A stretch of 64,000 nucleotides of DNA from Vagococcus zengguangii (GCF_005145005.1 NZ_CP039712.1:775001-839000); one strand, 5' to 3'; counted from the first letter of the stretch, positions 8,558 to 17,889 are shown. Notes: generated from the sequence alone by a model not told the origin. A program made the numbers and translations.

Positions 8558-9854
8558 TGAGAGTCGTCATTTACGCTCTTTGTTTTTCAGGAATGCGTTA
8601 TCCTTTGCATTGATTTTCTTATTTTTAGGTTTTATCGTTAATGGACTGATTACGAGTTCTTTATATCGTAATATCGACGAAGAACTAGTGAGGTCTTCTC
8701 AGGATAAGTACCTAATTGCTCGTGAATTGATGCGTTCTTTGCAAGAATCAAATGACGATTCGTACAATTTGCCGCCTAGTAATCAAGGGAGTAGTGATGT
8801 TAACTCTTTTCAAACGCAAGTGGTCTTGTGGGCAAGTGACGGGACAATTGCCAATGGGTTGGGTTTAGGTAGCCGTTTGGAAAATTTTTCTAATTTAAAA
8901 TTGAACCCACAACGGGCGGGGAAAATTGAAACGATTTCGTTAGATACTGACCAATATCAAGGATTACGTTTTCGTTCGTTGCTTGTTGAAACAGGGAATT
9001 CGGTCATTCCCTACGCGCAACTATTATCCAATACTAATTCGTTAGAAGAATCACTGGTTATGTTTCAAAAAATCTTGATTGTCTGTATGGTAGTTTTTGG
9101 GCTTATTTCTTTATGGGTGAGTTATTACTTGGCTAAATTAAACTTACAGCCAATTATTAAATCATGGAAAAAACAACAAGAGTTTGTAGAAAATGCGTCT
9201 CATGAGTTGAGAACACCCTTGACAGTTATACAAGCTAAGTTAGAGAAACTGTTTATCAATCCTCAACACACTGTTATGGAAGAATCAGAATCGATTGCGA
9301 TTGCGCTAAGTGAAGCGAAACGTTTAGGTCAATTGACCAATAGTTTGTTAATGTTGGCACGTTCTGACGGGAACCAACTAGTAGTGAACAAAGAACGTCA
9401 GATGACAGATTCATTTATTAAAGAAGTGGTGAATCCTTTTATTGAAATTTCCGAGTTGGACGATAAACAACTGATTATTGAAGAAAATCAACTATTAGAA
9501 GTGTCATTTGATCGTAATTTGATGAAACAATTATTAGTTATCTTATTAGACAACGCATTAAAATACACAGAAGAATCCGATTCTATTACTATAAGCAGTA
9601 AACAAAGCGCTCAGAATTGGGAACTTATTATTTCTGATACAGGTATTGGCGTTAAAGAGGAAGATTTATCACGAATTTTTGAACGTTTTTACCGTGAAGA
9701 TAGTGCCCGACAACGCGACACAGGTGGTCATGGTTTAGGGTTATCCATTGCTAAATGGATAACAAGCAGTCACGGTGGGAGTATTGTTGCTGAACTCAAC
9801 CAACCTAAAGGCACACGTTTTATCATCACTTTGCCTTTAAAAAGCAGCCAATAA
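8550..9854 (+). CDS. ciaH: sensor histidine kinase, CiaH-like
   Basis: About 434 residues. Transmembrane helices near residues 12-34 and 167-188 flank an extracellular sensor of about 130 residues. The cytoplasmic part has the H box FVENASHELRTPL, the N box LLDNALKYTEE, G1 DTGIGV, an F-box FERFYR and G2 GGHGLGLSIAKW, so all catalytic boxes are intact. The start overlaps the regulator gene. Of two in-frame ATGs (8544 and 8550) I prefer 8550 because GGTGA lies 6 nt before it. The signal sensed is unknown; pairing with the adjacent regulator is inferred from position. Confidence 0.85.
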   Translation: MNSESRHLRSLFFRNALSFALIFLFLGFIVNGLITSSLYRNIDEELVRSSQDKYLIARELMRSLQESNDDSYNLPPSNQGSSDVNSFQTQVVLWASDGTIANGLGLGSRLENFSNLKLNPQRAGKIETISLDTDQYQGLRFRSLLVETGNSVIPYAQLLSNTNSLEESLVMFQKILIVCMVVFGLISLWVSYYLAKLNLQPIIKSWKKQQEFVENASHELRTPLTVIQAKLEKLFINPQHTVMEESESIAIALSEAKRLGQLTNSLLMLARSDGNQLVVNKERQMTDSFIKEVVNPFIEISELDDKQLIIEENQLLEVSFDRNLMKQLLVILLDNALKYTEESDSITISSKQSAQNWELIISDTGIGVKEEDLSRIFERFYREDSARQRDTGGHGLGLSIAKWITSSHGGSIVAELNQPKGTRFIITLPLKSSQ

Positions 9855-9889
9855 CTAGCCATAAGTTTGTGTATTAAAGCCCTGGCTAG
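9855..9889 (+). terminator. possible terminator or operator after the kinase gene
   Basis: CTAGCCA (9855-9861) pairs with TGGCTAG (9883-9889) across a 21-nt loop right after the kinase stop. Only a broken T run follows, and the -35 of the aro promoter starts 2 nt later. Confidence 0.4.
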
Positions 9890-9890
9890 A

Positions 9891-9919
9891 TTGACTTTTT
9901 ATGGTCAAAAGCCTATAAT
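9891..9919 (+). promoter_or_regulatory. strong sigma-A promoter of the aro operon with an inverted repeat in the -35/spacer
   Basis: TTGACT (9891-9896) and TATAAT (9914-9919) have an ideal 17-nt spacer. TTGAC (9891-9895) and GTCAA (9904-9908) form an inverted repeat that covers the -35 and half the spacer, a good place for a repressor. The first transcribed base should be near 9925. Confidence 0.75.
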
Positions 9920-9936
9920 TTGTAGGAGAGTTAGTT

Positions 9937-9975
9937 GTGAAAAGACAATTAACAATTAGCGTCGAAAAACCATAA
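9937..9975 (+). CDS. putative leader peptide, 12 codons (MKRQLTISVEKP)
   Basis: A GTG start lies 6-8 nt after TAGGAGAG (9923-9930), a good ribosome binding site close to the predicted mRNA 5' end, and the frame ends at TAA 9973-9975. The codons ATT-AGC-GTC (9955-9963) are identical to part of the downstream terminator's 3' arm. Translation is inferred, not shown. No aromatic codons are present. Confidence 0.35.
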   Translation: MKRQLTISVEKP

Positions 9976-10005
9976 ACATCATAAATATTTAACATGAAAC
10001 TTTAC

Positions 10006-10050
10006 AAGACGTTTAATCCATAGTTTATTTTTGGATTAGCGTCTTTTTTT
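10006..10050 (+). terminator. intrinsic terminator (candidate attenuator) in the aro leader
   Basis: AAGACG-TT-TAATCCA (10006-10020) pairs with TGGATTA-G-CGTCTT (10032-10045), followed by a T run to 10050. It sits after the aro promoter and before aroE, so it would stop transcription within the operon's own leader. An exact copy of ATTAGCGTC from its 3' arm lies upstream at 9955-9963 and could pair with the 5' arm instead. A nine-codon frame, MKLYKTFNP (9994-10023), runs across the 5' arm but has no visible ribosome binding site. Confidence 0.8.
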
Positions 10051-10064
10051 ATCGAGGTGAAGAA

Positions 10065-10940
10065 ATGATAACTGGAACCACAAGAATGGCAGCCGTTTTG
10101 GCTAAACCCATTAAACATAGTTTATCCCCATTTATTCATAATTTGGCGTTTACGCAAAGTGGTGAAGACGGCGTTTATTTAGCGTTTGAAATCGAAGAAA
10201 CGTCTTTGGCTGATAGTATTAGTATGATTAAAAGTTGGCATATGTACGGCGTGAATTTATCGATGCCCTATAAACAGTTAGCGATTGCGCACATGGACGA
10301 GTTGTCTGGTGAAGTGACCAAGTTAGGTGCCATGAATACGGTGGTCAATCGTGATGGACGACTAATTGGTTATAATACAGATGGCGTCGGGTTCGTGAAT
10401 AGTTTGAACTTTTACGGGATAGAGTTAACCTCGCAACGTGTGTTAATTTTAGGTGCTGGTGGTGCGGCGATGGCAATTATTTATGCTTTAGCACAAGCTG
10501 GTGTTGCTCAGCTAGTGGTAGCAAAGCGTCAAAATGAAACATTTGAGGCAATTAAAACTAAGTTGCGTCAAATTGCTGAAGAAATTAGTTGTGAAATTGA
10601 CGTAATACCGTTTGAAGCATCAGAGTTGAAATTGGCGTGTCAACAGGCAACCATGATTGTTAATACAACCAACGTTGGTATGACCGGGCAAACGCAAGAA
10701 CGATTAATCGAGGCAGATTGGCTGACATCAAAACCGCTTGTCATCGATATTATTTATCAACCATTAACGACACCATTTTTGGCGATGGCTCAACAACAAG
10801 GGTGTAAAACATACAACGGGGTCGGGATGCTGTTATTTCAAGCACTGGCTGCTTTTGAATTGTGGACCGGCCAGCAAGTCGATCCTGAGCCAATTTACCA
10901 ACAACTTACGCAATTAATTGAGGAGAAAAATAAGCAATGA
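10065..10940 (+). CDS. aroE: shikimate dehydrogenase
   Basis: 291 residues. It reduces 3-dehydroshikimate to shikimate with NADPH. The substrate-binding N-terminal domain has LSPFIHN (about 20-26) and the catalytic Lys in MPYKQL (about residue 68); NTDGVGF follows (about 104-110), then the nucleotide-binding loop GAGGAAMAII (about 130-139) and the C-terminal NGVGMLLFQA. It is the first gene of the aro operon, 14 nt after the leader terminator. Its stop overlaps the aroF start by 4 nt, indicating translational coupling. Confidence 0.95.
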   Translation: MITGTTRMAAVLAKPIKHSLSPFIHNLAFTQSGEDGVYLAFEIEETSLADSISMIKSWHMYGVNLSMPYKQLAIAHMDELSGEVTKLGAMNTVVNRDGRLIGYNTDGVGFVNSLNFYGIELTSQRVLILGAGGAAMAIIYALAQAGVAQLVVAKRQNETFEAIKTKLRQIAEEISCEIDVIPFEASELKLACQQATMIVNTTNVGMTGQTQERLIEADWLTSKPLVIDIIYQPLTTPFLAMAQQQGCKTYNGVGMLLFQALAAFELWTGQQVDPEPIYQQLTQLIEEKNKQ

Positions 10941-11965
10941 TTATTATTATGAAACCAGAAGCAACTACAGAACAAATAAACACGGTCGTTGAACGTATTG
11001 AATCAGAGGGGATGACGGCTTATTTAAGTCAGTTAGATCATCAAGTGACGATTGGTGTTGCTGGAGATGTTCAGAGATTAAGTACCGGTGGTTTTAATAT
11101 CTACGATGGAGTGGAACGTACTGTTCGTGTGTCAAGTAGTTACAAATTGACAAGTCGTGAATTTCATCCGAGCGACACGATTGTTGAGGTCGGTGATTTA
11201 AAAATTGGAGAAGGTCATTTTGTGATGATGGCAGGTCCCTGTTCTATCGAAGGATTAGATCAAATTATGGAATGTGCTCGTATCGCTAAAGCCGGTGGCG
11301 CGACAGTCTTACGTGGTGGAGCCTTCAAACCGAGAACATCACCTTATGCTTTTCAAGGGCTAGAAGAAGAAGGATTGAAGTATATTCGCCGGGCAGCAGA
11401 TTACTATGACATGAAGGTGATTACGGAAGTGATGGATGAAGCTAATTTGGAATTAGTTTGTCAATACGCCGATATTTTACAAATTGGGGCCCGTAACATG
11501 CAGAACTTTAAGTTATTACAGGCTGTGGGTAAAACAGGCAAACCCGTTGCATTAAAGCGTGGGATTGCTGGAACAATTGATGAATGGCTAAATGCTGCTG
11601 AATATATTGCTAATCAAGGTAATATGAATATTATTTTTGTTGAACGAGGCATTCGAACTTACGAAACGGCGACTCGCAATACCTTTGATTTGAGTGCGAT
11701 ACCAGTTATCAAGAAATTGAGTCATTTCCCAATTATTGCCGATCCAAGTCACGGAGTTGGTGTCTGGGATTATGTGCCAGCGATGGCGATTGCAGGAGTA
11801 GCAGCGGGAGCAGATGGTTTAATTGTCGAAATTCATCCTAATCCAGCAGAGGCATGGTCAGATGGACAACAATCCTTAAATGAAAAGAACTATTTAAATA
11901 TGATGCAGCAAGTGGATATTATGAATGAGGCAATGACCAAGATTCGTGAGATTAAATTAGTATAG
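10937..11965 (+). CDS. aroF: 3-deoxy-7-phosphoheptulonate (DAHP) synthase, type I-beta with N-terminal regulatory domain
   Basis: 342 residues. It joins phosphoenolpyruvate and erythrose 4-phosphate in the first committed step to chorismate. Residues 1-70 form a ferredoxin-like/ACT-type domain (MIIIMKPEATTEQINTVVER start), which in related enzymes binds Tyr or Phe for feedback control. The barrel domain follows, with MAGPCSIE (about 96-103), the LRGGAFKPRTSPYAFQG motif, QIGARNMQNF, KRG and DPSHGVG metal and substrate motifs. The start overlaps the end of aroE (ATGA). The regulatory ligand cannot be told from sequence. Confidence 0.95.
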   Translation: MIIIMKPEATTEQINTVVERIESEGMTAYLSQLDHQVTIGVAGDVQRLSTGGFNIYDGVERTVRVSSSYKLTSREFHPSDTIVEVGDLKIGEGHFVMMAGPCSIEGLDQIMECARIAKAGGATVLRGGAFKPRTSPYAFQGLEEEGLKYIRRAADYYDMKVITEVMDEANLELVCQYADILQIGARNMQNFKLLQAVGKTGKPVALKRGIAGTIDEWLNAAEYIANQGNMNIIFVERGIRTYETATRNTFDLSAIPVIKKLSHFPIIADPSHGVGVWDYVPAMAIAGVAAGADGLIVEIHPNPAEAWSDGQQSLNEKNYLNMMQQVDIMNEAMTKIREIKLV

Positions 11966-11986
11966 TCTATAAGGAGGATAGCTGCC

Positions 11987-13057
11987 ATGGAATTAACGGT
12001 TAAATTAGCCAATCATCAATACGCTATTTTGATAGAAAAAGGAAGCCTATCACAAATTGGAACCTGGCTAACGAAAAAATGGGGTCCTCGGAAATTAGCT
12101 ATAATTACTGATCAAACCGTTGCGAGTCTGTATGGAGAAACCGTCCTAACTTCGCTAACAGCAAATGGGTATACGGCGACGTTGCTACAAGTTGCACCAG
12201 GAGAAGTGAGTAAAAGTTTGGCAACTGCCGCGATGCTATATGAGCAATTAGCTGACTTTGGGATGACACGGTCTGACAGCATTGTTGTTTTAGGCGGAGG
12301 TGTAGTCGGTGATTTAGGCGCTTTTGTTGCGTCTACTTACATGCGAGGTGTAAGTTTTGTGCAAGTTCCAACGACTTTGCTAGCACAGGTTGATAGTAGC
12401 GTGGGGGGAAAAACAGCGGTTAATACCTCATCTGCTAAAAATTTAGTCGGTACGTTCGCTCAACCAACGGCTGTTTTAATTGATCCTGAGACACTACAGA
12501 CTTTGCCAAAACGACGAATTAGTGAAGGGATTGCTGAAATTGTCAAATCAGCCGCGATTTCAGATGTAGACTTATGGCAAACCTTGCAATCTCTTCCTGA
12601 TAAGGAGAAGTTGATAACACAGGCTGAATCAATTATTCATGCGTGTTGTCAAATCAAAGCGCGTATTGTCGAAACAGATGAATTTGATAATGGTGAGCGT
12701 TTAATTTTAAATTTTGGCCATACGATTGGCCATGCGATTGAAAATCAAGCGGGTTATGGTCAAATTACTCACGGGGAAGCTGTTGCTATTGGAATGGTTC
12801 AAGTTTCAAAAATAGCAGAGCAAAAAGGTCTAGTAGCTCCAGGCGTAACAGCTGAATTAATACAATTACTAACAAAATTCAACTTGCCAACTTCCATGCC
12901 AGCGTTAGAGCCAAAAAGATTATATCAAGCGTTAACTCATGATAAAAAAGCTCGTGGGAAGCAGTTGAAATTAATAATAGTCCCAACCATTGGGCAAGCT
13001 AAAATCCAACAAGTGCCGATTGAAGAAATGAAAGATTATTTAGAAATAATAGATTAG
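11987..13057 (+). CDS. aroB: 3-dehydroquinate synthase
   Basis: 356 residues. It is an NAD- and divalent-metal-dependent enzyme that cyclises DAHP to 3-dehydroquinate. Clear signatures are PGEVSKSL (about 72-79), [19 protein letters not shown] (about 101-119), [21 protein letters not shown] (about 125-145) and the metal histidines in [12 protein letters not shown] and HGEAVAIGM. An AAGGAGG site precedes the ATG, 21 nt after aroF. Confidence 0.96.
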   Translation: MELTVKLANHQYAILIEKGSLSQIGTWLTKKWGPRKLAIITDQTVASLYGETVLTSLTANGYTATLLQVAPGEVSKSLATAAMLYEQLADFGMTRSDSIVVLGGGVVGDLGAFVASTYMRGVSFVQVPTTLLAQVDSSVGGKTAVNTSSAKNLVGTFAQPTAVLIDPETLQTLPKRRISEGIAEIVKSAAISDVDLWQTLQSLPDKEKLITQAESIIHACCQIKARIVETDEFDNGERLILNFGHTIGHAIENQAGYGQITHGEAVAIGMVQVSKIAEQKGLVAPGVTAELIQLLTKFNLPTSMPALEPKRLYQALTHDKKARGKQLKLIIVPTIGQAKIQQVPIEEMKDYLEIID

Positions 13058-13068
13058 AAGGTGAGAAC

Positions 13069-14235
13069 ATGCGATTTTTAACAGCTGGTGAATCACATGG
13101 ACCAGAATTAACAACGATTATTGAGGGGGTTCCGGCTGGGCTGCCCTTATCAGAAGAGGATATTAACGAAGCGTTAAGTCGTCGTCAAAAAGGCTATGGT
13201 CGTGGTGGTAGAATGTTGATTGAAAAAGATCGTGTCCGCATCACATCAGGCATTCGCCATGGTAAAACATTAGGATCACCGATTACCTTGGTGGTTGAAA
13301 ATAAAGATTGGAAAAACTGGCAATCAGTCATGTCGACAGAAGCTGTAACAGATAAAGAAAAGCTTAAACGTAGGGTAGCCAAACCTCGTCCAGGACATGC
13401 GGATTTAGTTGGTGGACAAAAGTACGCATTTGATGATTTGCGTAATGTTTTAGAGCGTTCTTCTGCGCGTGAAACGACGATGCGTGTGGCAGTGGGTGCC
13501 GTAGCGAAAAAACTTTTGAAAGAATTAGGAATCGAAGTGGCGAGTCATGTTGTGACAATTGGTGGTGTTAAAGCTAATTTAGCCCCAACATATACACTAA
13601 CAGACATTCAAACTTTAGCTGAAGCTTCGGAAGTACGTTGTTTAGATACAAATGTTGAGCAACAAATGAAGGATGTCATTGACCAAGCAAAACACGATGG
13701 GGATACAGTCGGCGGTGTTGTTGAAGTGGTCGTTGGTGGTGTGCCAATAGGTTTAGGTAGTTACACGCATTGGGACAATAAATTTGATGGTAAGATTGCT
13801 CAAGCAATGATGAGTATAAACGCTTTCAAAGGTGTCGAGTTTGGTGTGGGGTTTGAAGCCGCCAATTTACCTGGTAGTCAAGTGATGGATGAAATTATTT
13901 GGGATGAGGCACAAGGTTACATTCGCACAAGTAATCACTTAGGTGGCTTTGAAGGTGGAATGACAAACGGTATGCCAATTATCGTACGTGGAGTGATGAA
14001 ACCTATCCCAACGTTATATAAACCATTAATGAGTGTGAATATCGATACGAAAGAGCCTTACAAAGCAAGTGTTGAACGTTCTGATAGTTGTGCGGTACCT
14101 GCTGCGAGTGTCATTGCGGAGTATGTGGTGGCTACTGAGGTTGCAAAAGAAATATTAAATAAATTTGAAGCAGATGCGTTTGAACGCTTAAAACAACAAT
14201 TGGCTTTATATCGTGAAACAGTCAAAAAATACTAA
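13069..14235 (+). CDS. aroC: chorismate synthase
   Basis: 388 residues. It converts EPSP to chorismate with reduced FMN. Family signatures are the N-terminal [22 protein letters not shown], the [12 protein letters not shown] loop, [13 protein letters not shown] with [15 protein letters not shown], and the C-terminal [14 protein letters not shown]. An AGAAGGTGAG site lies before the ATG, 11 nt after aroB. In many enterococci tyrA follows aroC; here aroA follows directly. Confidence 0.97.
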   Translation: MRFLTAGESHGPELTTIIEGVPAGLPLSEEDINEALSRRQKGYGRGGRMLIEKDRVRITSGIRHGKTLGSPITLVVENKDWKNWQSVMSTEAVTDKEKLKRRVAKPRPGHADLVGGQKYAFDDLRNVLERSSARETTMRVAVGAVAKKLLKELGIEVASHVVTIGGVKANLAPTYTLTDIQTLAEASEVRCLDTNVEQQMKDVIDQAKHDGDTVGGVVEVVVGGVPIGLGSYTHWDNKFDGKIAQAMMSINAFKGVEFGVGFEAANLPGSQVMDEIIWDEAQGYIRTSNHLGGFEGGMTNGMPIIVRGVMKPIPTLYKPLMSVNIDTKEPYKASVERSDSCAVPAASVIAEYVVATEVAKEILNKFEADAFERLKQQLALYRETVKKY

Positions 14236-14248
14236 GGAGTGTCATTTG

Positions 14249-15535
14249 ATGAAGTTATTGACCAATCAACAACAATTAATAGGCACGGTTCGAGTGCCAG
14301 GTGATAAGTCGATTTCCCATCGTAGCATTATGTTTGGTGCGTTGGCTCACGGAATTACTCGTGTGACAGGTTTTTTAGAAGCTGAAGATTGCCTATCGAC
14401 ACTGAAGTTATTTCAAGCATTGGGCGTAAAAATTGAACGTGAAGGGATGCAATTAGTCATCGAAGGTCATGGGATTGAAGCTTTTCGATCTCCTAGACAG
14501 GCAGTTGATATAGGGAATTCAGGGACGACTATTCGACTTGTTACAGGTTTATTAGCTGCTAGTCCAATCGATGTGACACTTTTTGGCGATGTATCGATTG
14601 CAAAACGACCGATGGCACGAGTTCTGATACCACTTTTACAAATGAAGGCTCAGGTAAGTGCTCGCGAAGAAAATTATGCACCCATTACTATTAAGGGGAC
14701 CAATAAGCTTCAAGGGATAACGTATCGGATGCCCGTTGCAAGTGCCCAAGTAAAGTCAGCTATTTTATTAGCGGGGTTACATGCAAAAGGAGAAACAATT
14801 GTCATTGAAAAGGAAAAGACTCGCGACCATACCGAAGATATGATTCGCCAATTTGGTGGGGACATTGAGATTAACGGGAAAGAAATTCGTTTAAAAGGCC
14901 CCCAACGTTTAATTGGTCAAGAGATGATGGTGCCTGGGGATATTTCATCGGCCGCCTTTTTCTTAGTTGCCGGTTTAATTGCTAAAGATAGTGAAGTGAC
15001 ATTACCTAATGTGGGCATCACTGCAACTAGAGCCGGTATTCTTGAAGTGATTGAAGCGATGCAAGGCTCGTTGTTTATTCGTGATCGGGACTTGGAGAAT
15101 CAATCGGCGACATTGCAGGTGCATTCGAGTCAGCTACAAGCAACAATCATTGAAGGAGCGTTAATTCCAAGATTAATTGATGAATTACCAATTATTGCAT
15201 TGTTAGCAACCCAAGCAGAAGGAACAACGGTTATTCGCGATGCAGAAGAATTGAAAGTAAAAGAAACTAATCGTATTGATGTGACGGCTTCAGAACTTCG
15301 TAAAATGGGTGCCAATATCGAAACAACGGATGATGGTTTGATTATTAACGGCCCAACTAAGTTACATGGTGCAGTGGTAGATTCTCACGGTGATCACCGG
15401 ATTGGTATGATGTTGGCGATTGCGAGTTTAATAGTCGAATCGGGTACAGTAGAGCTATTAAATGCTGAAGCAGTAGCGGTTTCTTATCCAAGTTTCTTTT
15501 CAGATTTAGGTAGCTTAATTGGTGAAGGACTATGA
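14249..15535 (+). CDS. aroA: 3-phosphoshikimate 1-carboxyvinyltransferase (EPSP synthase)
   Basis: 428 residues. It adds the enolpyruvyl group of phosphoenolpyruvate to shikimate 3-phosphate. Signatures are [10 protein letters not shown] (about 17-26), GNSGTTIRL (about 90-98), [21 protein letters not shown] and KVKETNRI with HGDHRIGM near the end. I choose the ATG at 14249 because AAGGAG lies just upstream at the end of aroC; a longer frame from 14213 would overlap aroC and lacks a ribosome binding site. Its stop overlaps the aroK start by 4 nt. Confidence 0.96.
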   Translation: MKLLTNQQQLIGTVRVPGDKSISHRSIMFGALAHGITRVTGFLEAEDCLSTLKLFQALGVKIEREGMQLVIEGHGIEAFRSPRQAVDIGNSGTTIRLVTGLLAASPIDVTLFGDVSIAKRPMARVLIPLLQMKAQVSAREENYAPITIKGTNKLQGITYRMPVASAQVKSAILLAGLHAKGETIVIEKEKTRDHTEDMIRQFGGDIEINGKEIRLKGPQRLIGQEMMVPGDISSAAFFLVAGLIAKDSEVTLPNVGITATRAGILEVIEAMQGSLFIRDRDLENQSATLQVHSSQLQATIIEGALIPRLIDELPIIALLATQAEGTTVIRDAEELKVKETNRIDVTASELRKMGANIETTDDGLIINGPTKLHGAVVDSHGDHRIGMMLAIASLIVESGTVELLNAEAVAVSYPSFFSDLGSLIGEGL

Positions 15536-16044
15536 ACGACGGCATTGTATTAGTTGGATTTATGGGGAGCGGGAAAAGTAGTGTTGCTCAAGCGTTGAGC
15601 CAACAGACATCTTTACCAGTTGTTGATTTGGATCGACTAATTGAAACAACAACGGGGCAAACTATTCCAACTATTTTTTCGACACAAGGAGAAAGAGAGT
15701 TTCGTCATATCGAAACGACATGCTTGAGACAAGTGATTAACATGCCAGCGATTATTTCAACTGGTGGTGGCATCGTTTTATCAGAAGAAAACCGTCATAT
15801 TCTGAAGGCGTCATTCAAAACGGTTGTATGGTTGCAAGCGGATTTTGATACTTATTATAAACGAATTACTGAGGATAAACAAAACAGTCGACCTATAGCA
15901 AATCAATCCTCTAAAAATGATTTAGCTAAGATTGAACAGGAGCGTCGTGTTCTGTACGAGGCCGTTGCAGATGTTGTAATAGACGTTTCCAAGTTAACAG
16001 TTAATCAAATTGCTAGTCAAATGTTAGAGTCTATAGTTAAATAA
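15532..16044 (+). CDS. aroK: shikimate kinase
   Basis: 170 residues. It phosphorylates shikimate at O3 with ATP. Visible are the P-loop [10 protein letters not shown] (8-17), DLDRLIE (about 33-39), EREFRHIET (substrate Arg about 58) and the GGGI loop (about 79-82). ATGA overlap with aroA indicates coupling. Elsewhere in enterococci pheA and psr follow; here only the degenerate LCP-like gene does. Confidence 0.95.
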   Translation: MNDGIVLVGFMGSGKSSVAQALSQQTSLPVVDLDRLIETTTGQTIPTIFSTQGEREFRHIETTCLRQVINMPAIISTGGGIVLSEENRHILKASFKTVVWLQADFDTYYKRITEDKQNSRPIANQSSKNDLAKIEQERRVLYEAVADVVIDVSKLTVNQIASQMLESIVK

Positions 16045-16101
16045 TCCTATGAATGTAATTAGTACGATAGATTACGTGTTCTAATGAATCGAGGAGAATA
16101 G

Positions 16102-16911
16102 ATGAAAAATAGCAGGAAACAAAAGGTGGAGCAGATATCGGCTGCTGCAGCCATTATTTATGTGATAAACCAATTATTATTTATGGCGCTGGTTATTGTG
16201 TTAGGTTTTGTTTTGTTTGAATACCGTACAGGTTTGAAAGAAGCTAAGTACGATTCGGAGTATGTCGAGCCCGTCGTTGTAGCAACTAATTTAAAAGACA
16301 ATAAAGATCATGAGGTTTATACCTTAGTGGTTAATCAATCCGCGAACGAATCAAAGCTTGAATTAGTTTCCGTTGTGAAATACGATAAGAAGTTGAATCA
16401 GCTGAAATTAATGACTATACCGCCCTCAACACGCTTAAGTCAGGAGAGTGGTTCGATTGAGGAACTTTATTATTCTGAAGGCTTGCCTAGTTTTATTAAG
16501 GAGTTGGAAAAAGCGTCCGATTTAAAGATGGAGCATTACATGATTATGACGCCTTATGCTAGTCAGTTAATCGTTCAACAAATGGTGGCAAAGACGTACT
16601 CTGAAGATGAGCTTGTAAAATTACTTGATACAGCTTTTAATCCGGGAACCGGAAAGATTCAACAAAAGGCAATTGAAGTGTTAGCTGAAACAACAATAAC
16701 GCAAGGATTTGCAAAGTCACATTTATGGCGTTTACCTAAATCCCTAGGCCTTTTAATTGGATACTCTGTGAATGATTTTAATTTGAAAGAAATTAGCTCA
16801 TTGGCAAAAGATATCACATTTGAAGAGCAATCGGATTATGAATTTAAACATCTCACGAATAACCAATTGTTAAGGGAATACAAAAATGAATTCTTAAGTT
16901 TTTTTGAATAA
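16102..16911 (+). CDS. LCP (LytR-CpsA-Psr)-like membrane protein lacking the catalytic residues
   Basis: 269 residues. A single transmembrane helix (about 17-40) anchors an extracellular domain. The order of secondary elements and scraps of motif match LCP phosphotransferases, which attach wall polymers to peptidoglycan. LNQLKLMTIPPSTRL (about 98-112) stands where active proteins have a SIPRDT-type segment, and DLKMEHYMIM (about 130-139) where they have IDYYV. The conserved Arg and Asp of the PRDT segment are replaced (PPST), and the DKINHAYxxGG segment is absent. I infer a non-catalytic paralogue of Psr, supported by its position after aroK. The family call is by eye. A GAGGAGA site precedes the ATG. 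Confidence 0.55.
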   Translation: MKNSRKQKVEQISAAAAIIYVINQLLFMALVIVLGFVLFEYRTGLKEAKYDSEYVEPVVVATNLKDNKDHEVYTLVVNQSANESKLELVSVVKYDKKLNQLKLMTIPPSTRLSQESGSIEELYYSEGLPSFIKELEKASDLKMEHYMIMTPYASQLIVQQMVAKTYSEDELVKLLDTAFNPGTGKIQQKAIEVLAETTITQGFAKSHLWRLPKSLGLLIGYSVNDFNLKEISSLAKDITFEEQSDYEFKHLTNNQLLREYKNEFLSFFE

Positions 16912-16983
16912 TGTTAAAGTTTATTTAAGGCCTTTTTAAAATATGATATAGTGGGGAGTATCGTTAGGGGAAAGGAGAATATA

Positions 16984-17835
16984 ATGAAAACAGCTATAGT
17001 TACGGATAGTACGGCATTTTTACCTGAAAACATCAAGAACCATCCGGATGTATACGTCATTCCTATTCCAGTTATTATTGATGGAAAAATTTACAATGAA
17101 GGCGTAGATGTAGCCGATGAAGGTCAGTTTTATCAGTTGCTTAAGGCAAGTAAAGAGCTACCTAGTACGTCACAACCGTCGATTGGAGAAGTGTTAGAAA
17201 CCTACAATTCTTTAGCCAAAGCAGGTTATGAGCGCGTGATAAGTATCCACCTATCTTCTGGTATTTCAGGGTTTATTAACAATTTGATTGGTATGTCTCC
17301 TGGTATAGAAGAAATCGAAGTGATTCCATTTGATTCGAAGATTACAAGTATGCCGATGGGTCACATGGTCAAAGTAGCATTAGAAATGTCACAAGCTGAC
17401 GAATCATTAGATGACATTATTTCAAGGTTAGAATACATTCGTGATAATACCGAAGCGTTTCTAATCGTAGATGATTTGAATCATTTAGTACGTGGTGGTC
17501 GCTTAAAAAATAGTTCAGCAATTATTGGTAGTTTATTAAAAATTAAACCCGTATTAAAATTCGATCAAGGATCAATCGTGTTGTCTGAAAAAATTCGTTC
17601 ATCTAAAAAAGCCTTTGCACGCGCTGAAGATCTTGTGGCTAAGCACTACAAGAAAGCTAAAGCCGAGCATATTTATTATTTAATTCATGCGAATAGTTTA
17701 CAAATCGCGGAAATTGAGAAAATTAAATTAGAAGAAAAATGTCCGGGTATTCAAATTGAGATTGGTCATTTAGGACCAGTTGTGGGAACCCATGTTGGCG
17801 AGAAGACCATAGGCTTTGCGTGGACAGCTAAATAA
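16984..17835 (+). CDS. DegV family fatty-acid-binding protein
   Basis: 283 residues. DegV/FakB proteins bind a fatty acid and present it to the kinase FakA for phosphorylation. Signatures are VTDSTAFLP at the N-terminus, STSQPS (about 60-65), the HLSSGISGF lipid-binding loop, DSKITSMPMGHMV, DDLNHLVRGGRL and the C-terminal GPVVGTHVGEKTIG. I choose the ATG at 16984, preceded by AAAGGAG; a longer frame from 16951 runs through that site. Bound lipid is unknown. Confidence 0.9.
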   Translation: MKTAIVTDSTAFLPENIKNHPDVYVIPIPVIIDGKIYNEGVDVADEGQFYQLLKASKELPSTSQPSIGEVLETYNSLAKAGYERVISIHLSSGISGFINNLIGMSPGIEEIEVIPFDSKITSMPMGHMVKVALEMSQADESLDDIISRLEYIRDNTEAFLIVDDLNHLVRGGRLKNSSAIIGSLLKIKPVLKFDQGSIVLSEKIRSSKKAFARAEDLVAKHYKKAKAEHIYYLIHANSLQIAEIEKIKLEEKCPGIQIEIGHLGPVVGTHVGEKTIGFAWTAK

Positions 17836-17836
17836 C

Positions 17837-17889
17837 AAAAACATCAGCTTTGATGATTACGAATCGTAATGTTCAAAGCTGATGTTTTT
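17837..17889. terminator. bidirectional intrinsic terminator after the DegV gene
   Basis: AAAAACATCAGCTTTGA pairs with TCAAAGCTGATGTTTTT around an AT-rich loop. It serves the DegV gene and the convergent small membrane protein gene. Confidence 0.92.

Noticed and set aside
9923-10064. T-box riboswitch in the aro leader
   Set aside because: The conserved T-box sequence, the AGTA-type loop and a specifier stem are not present; the leader is also too short.
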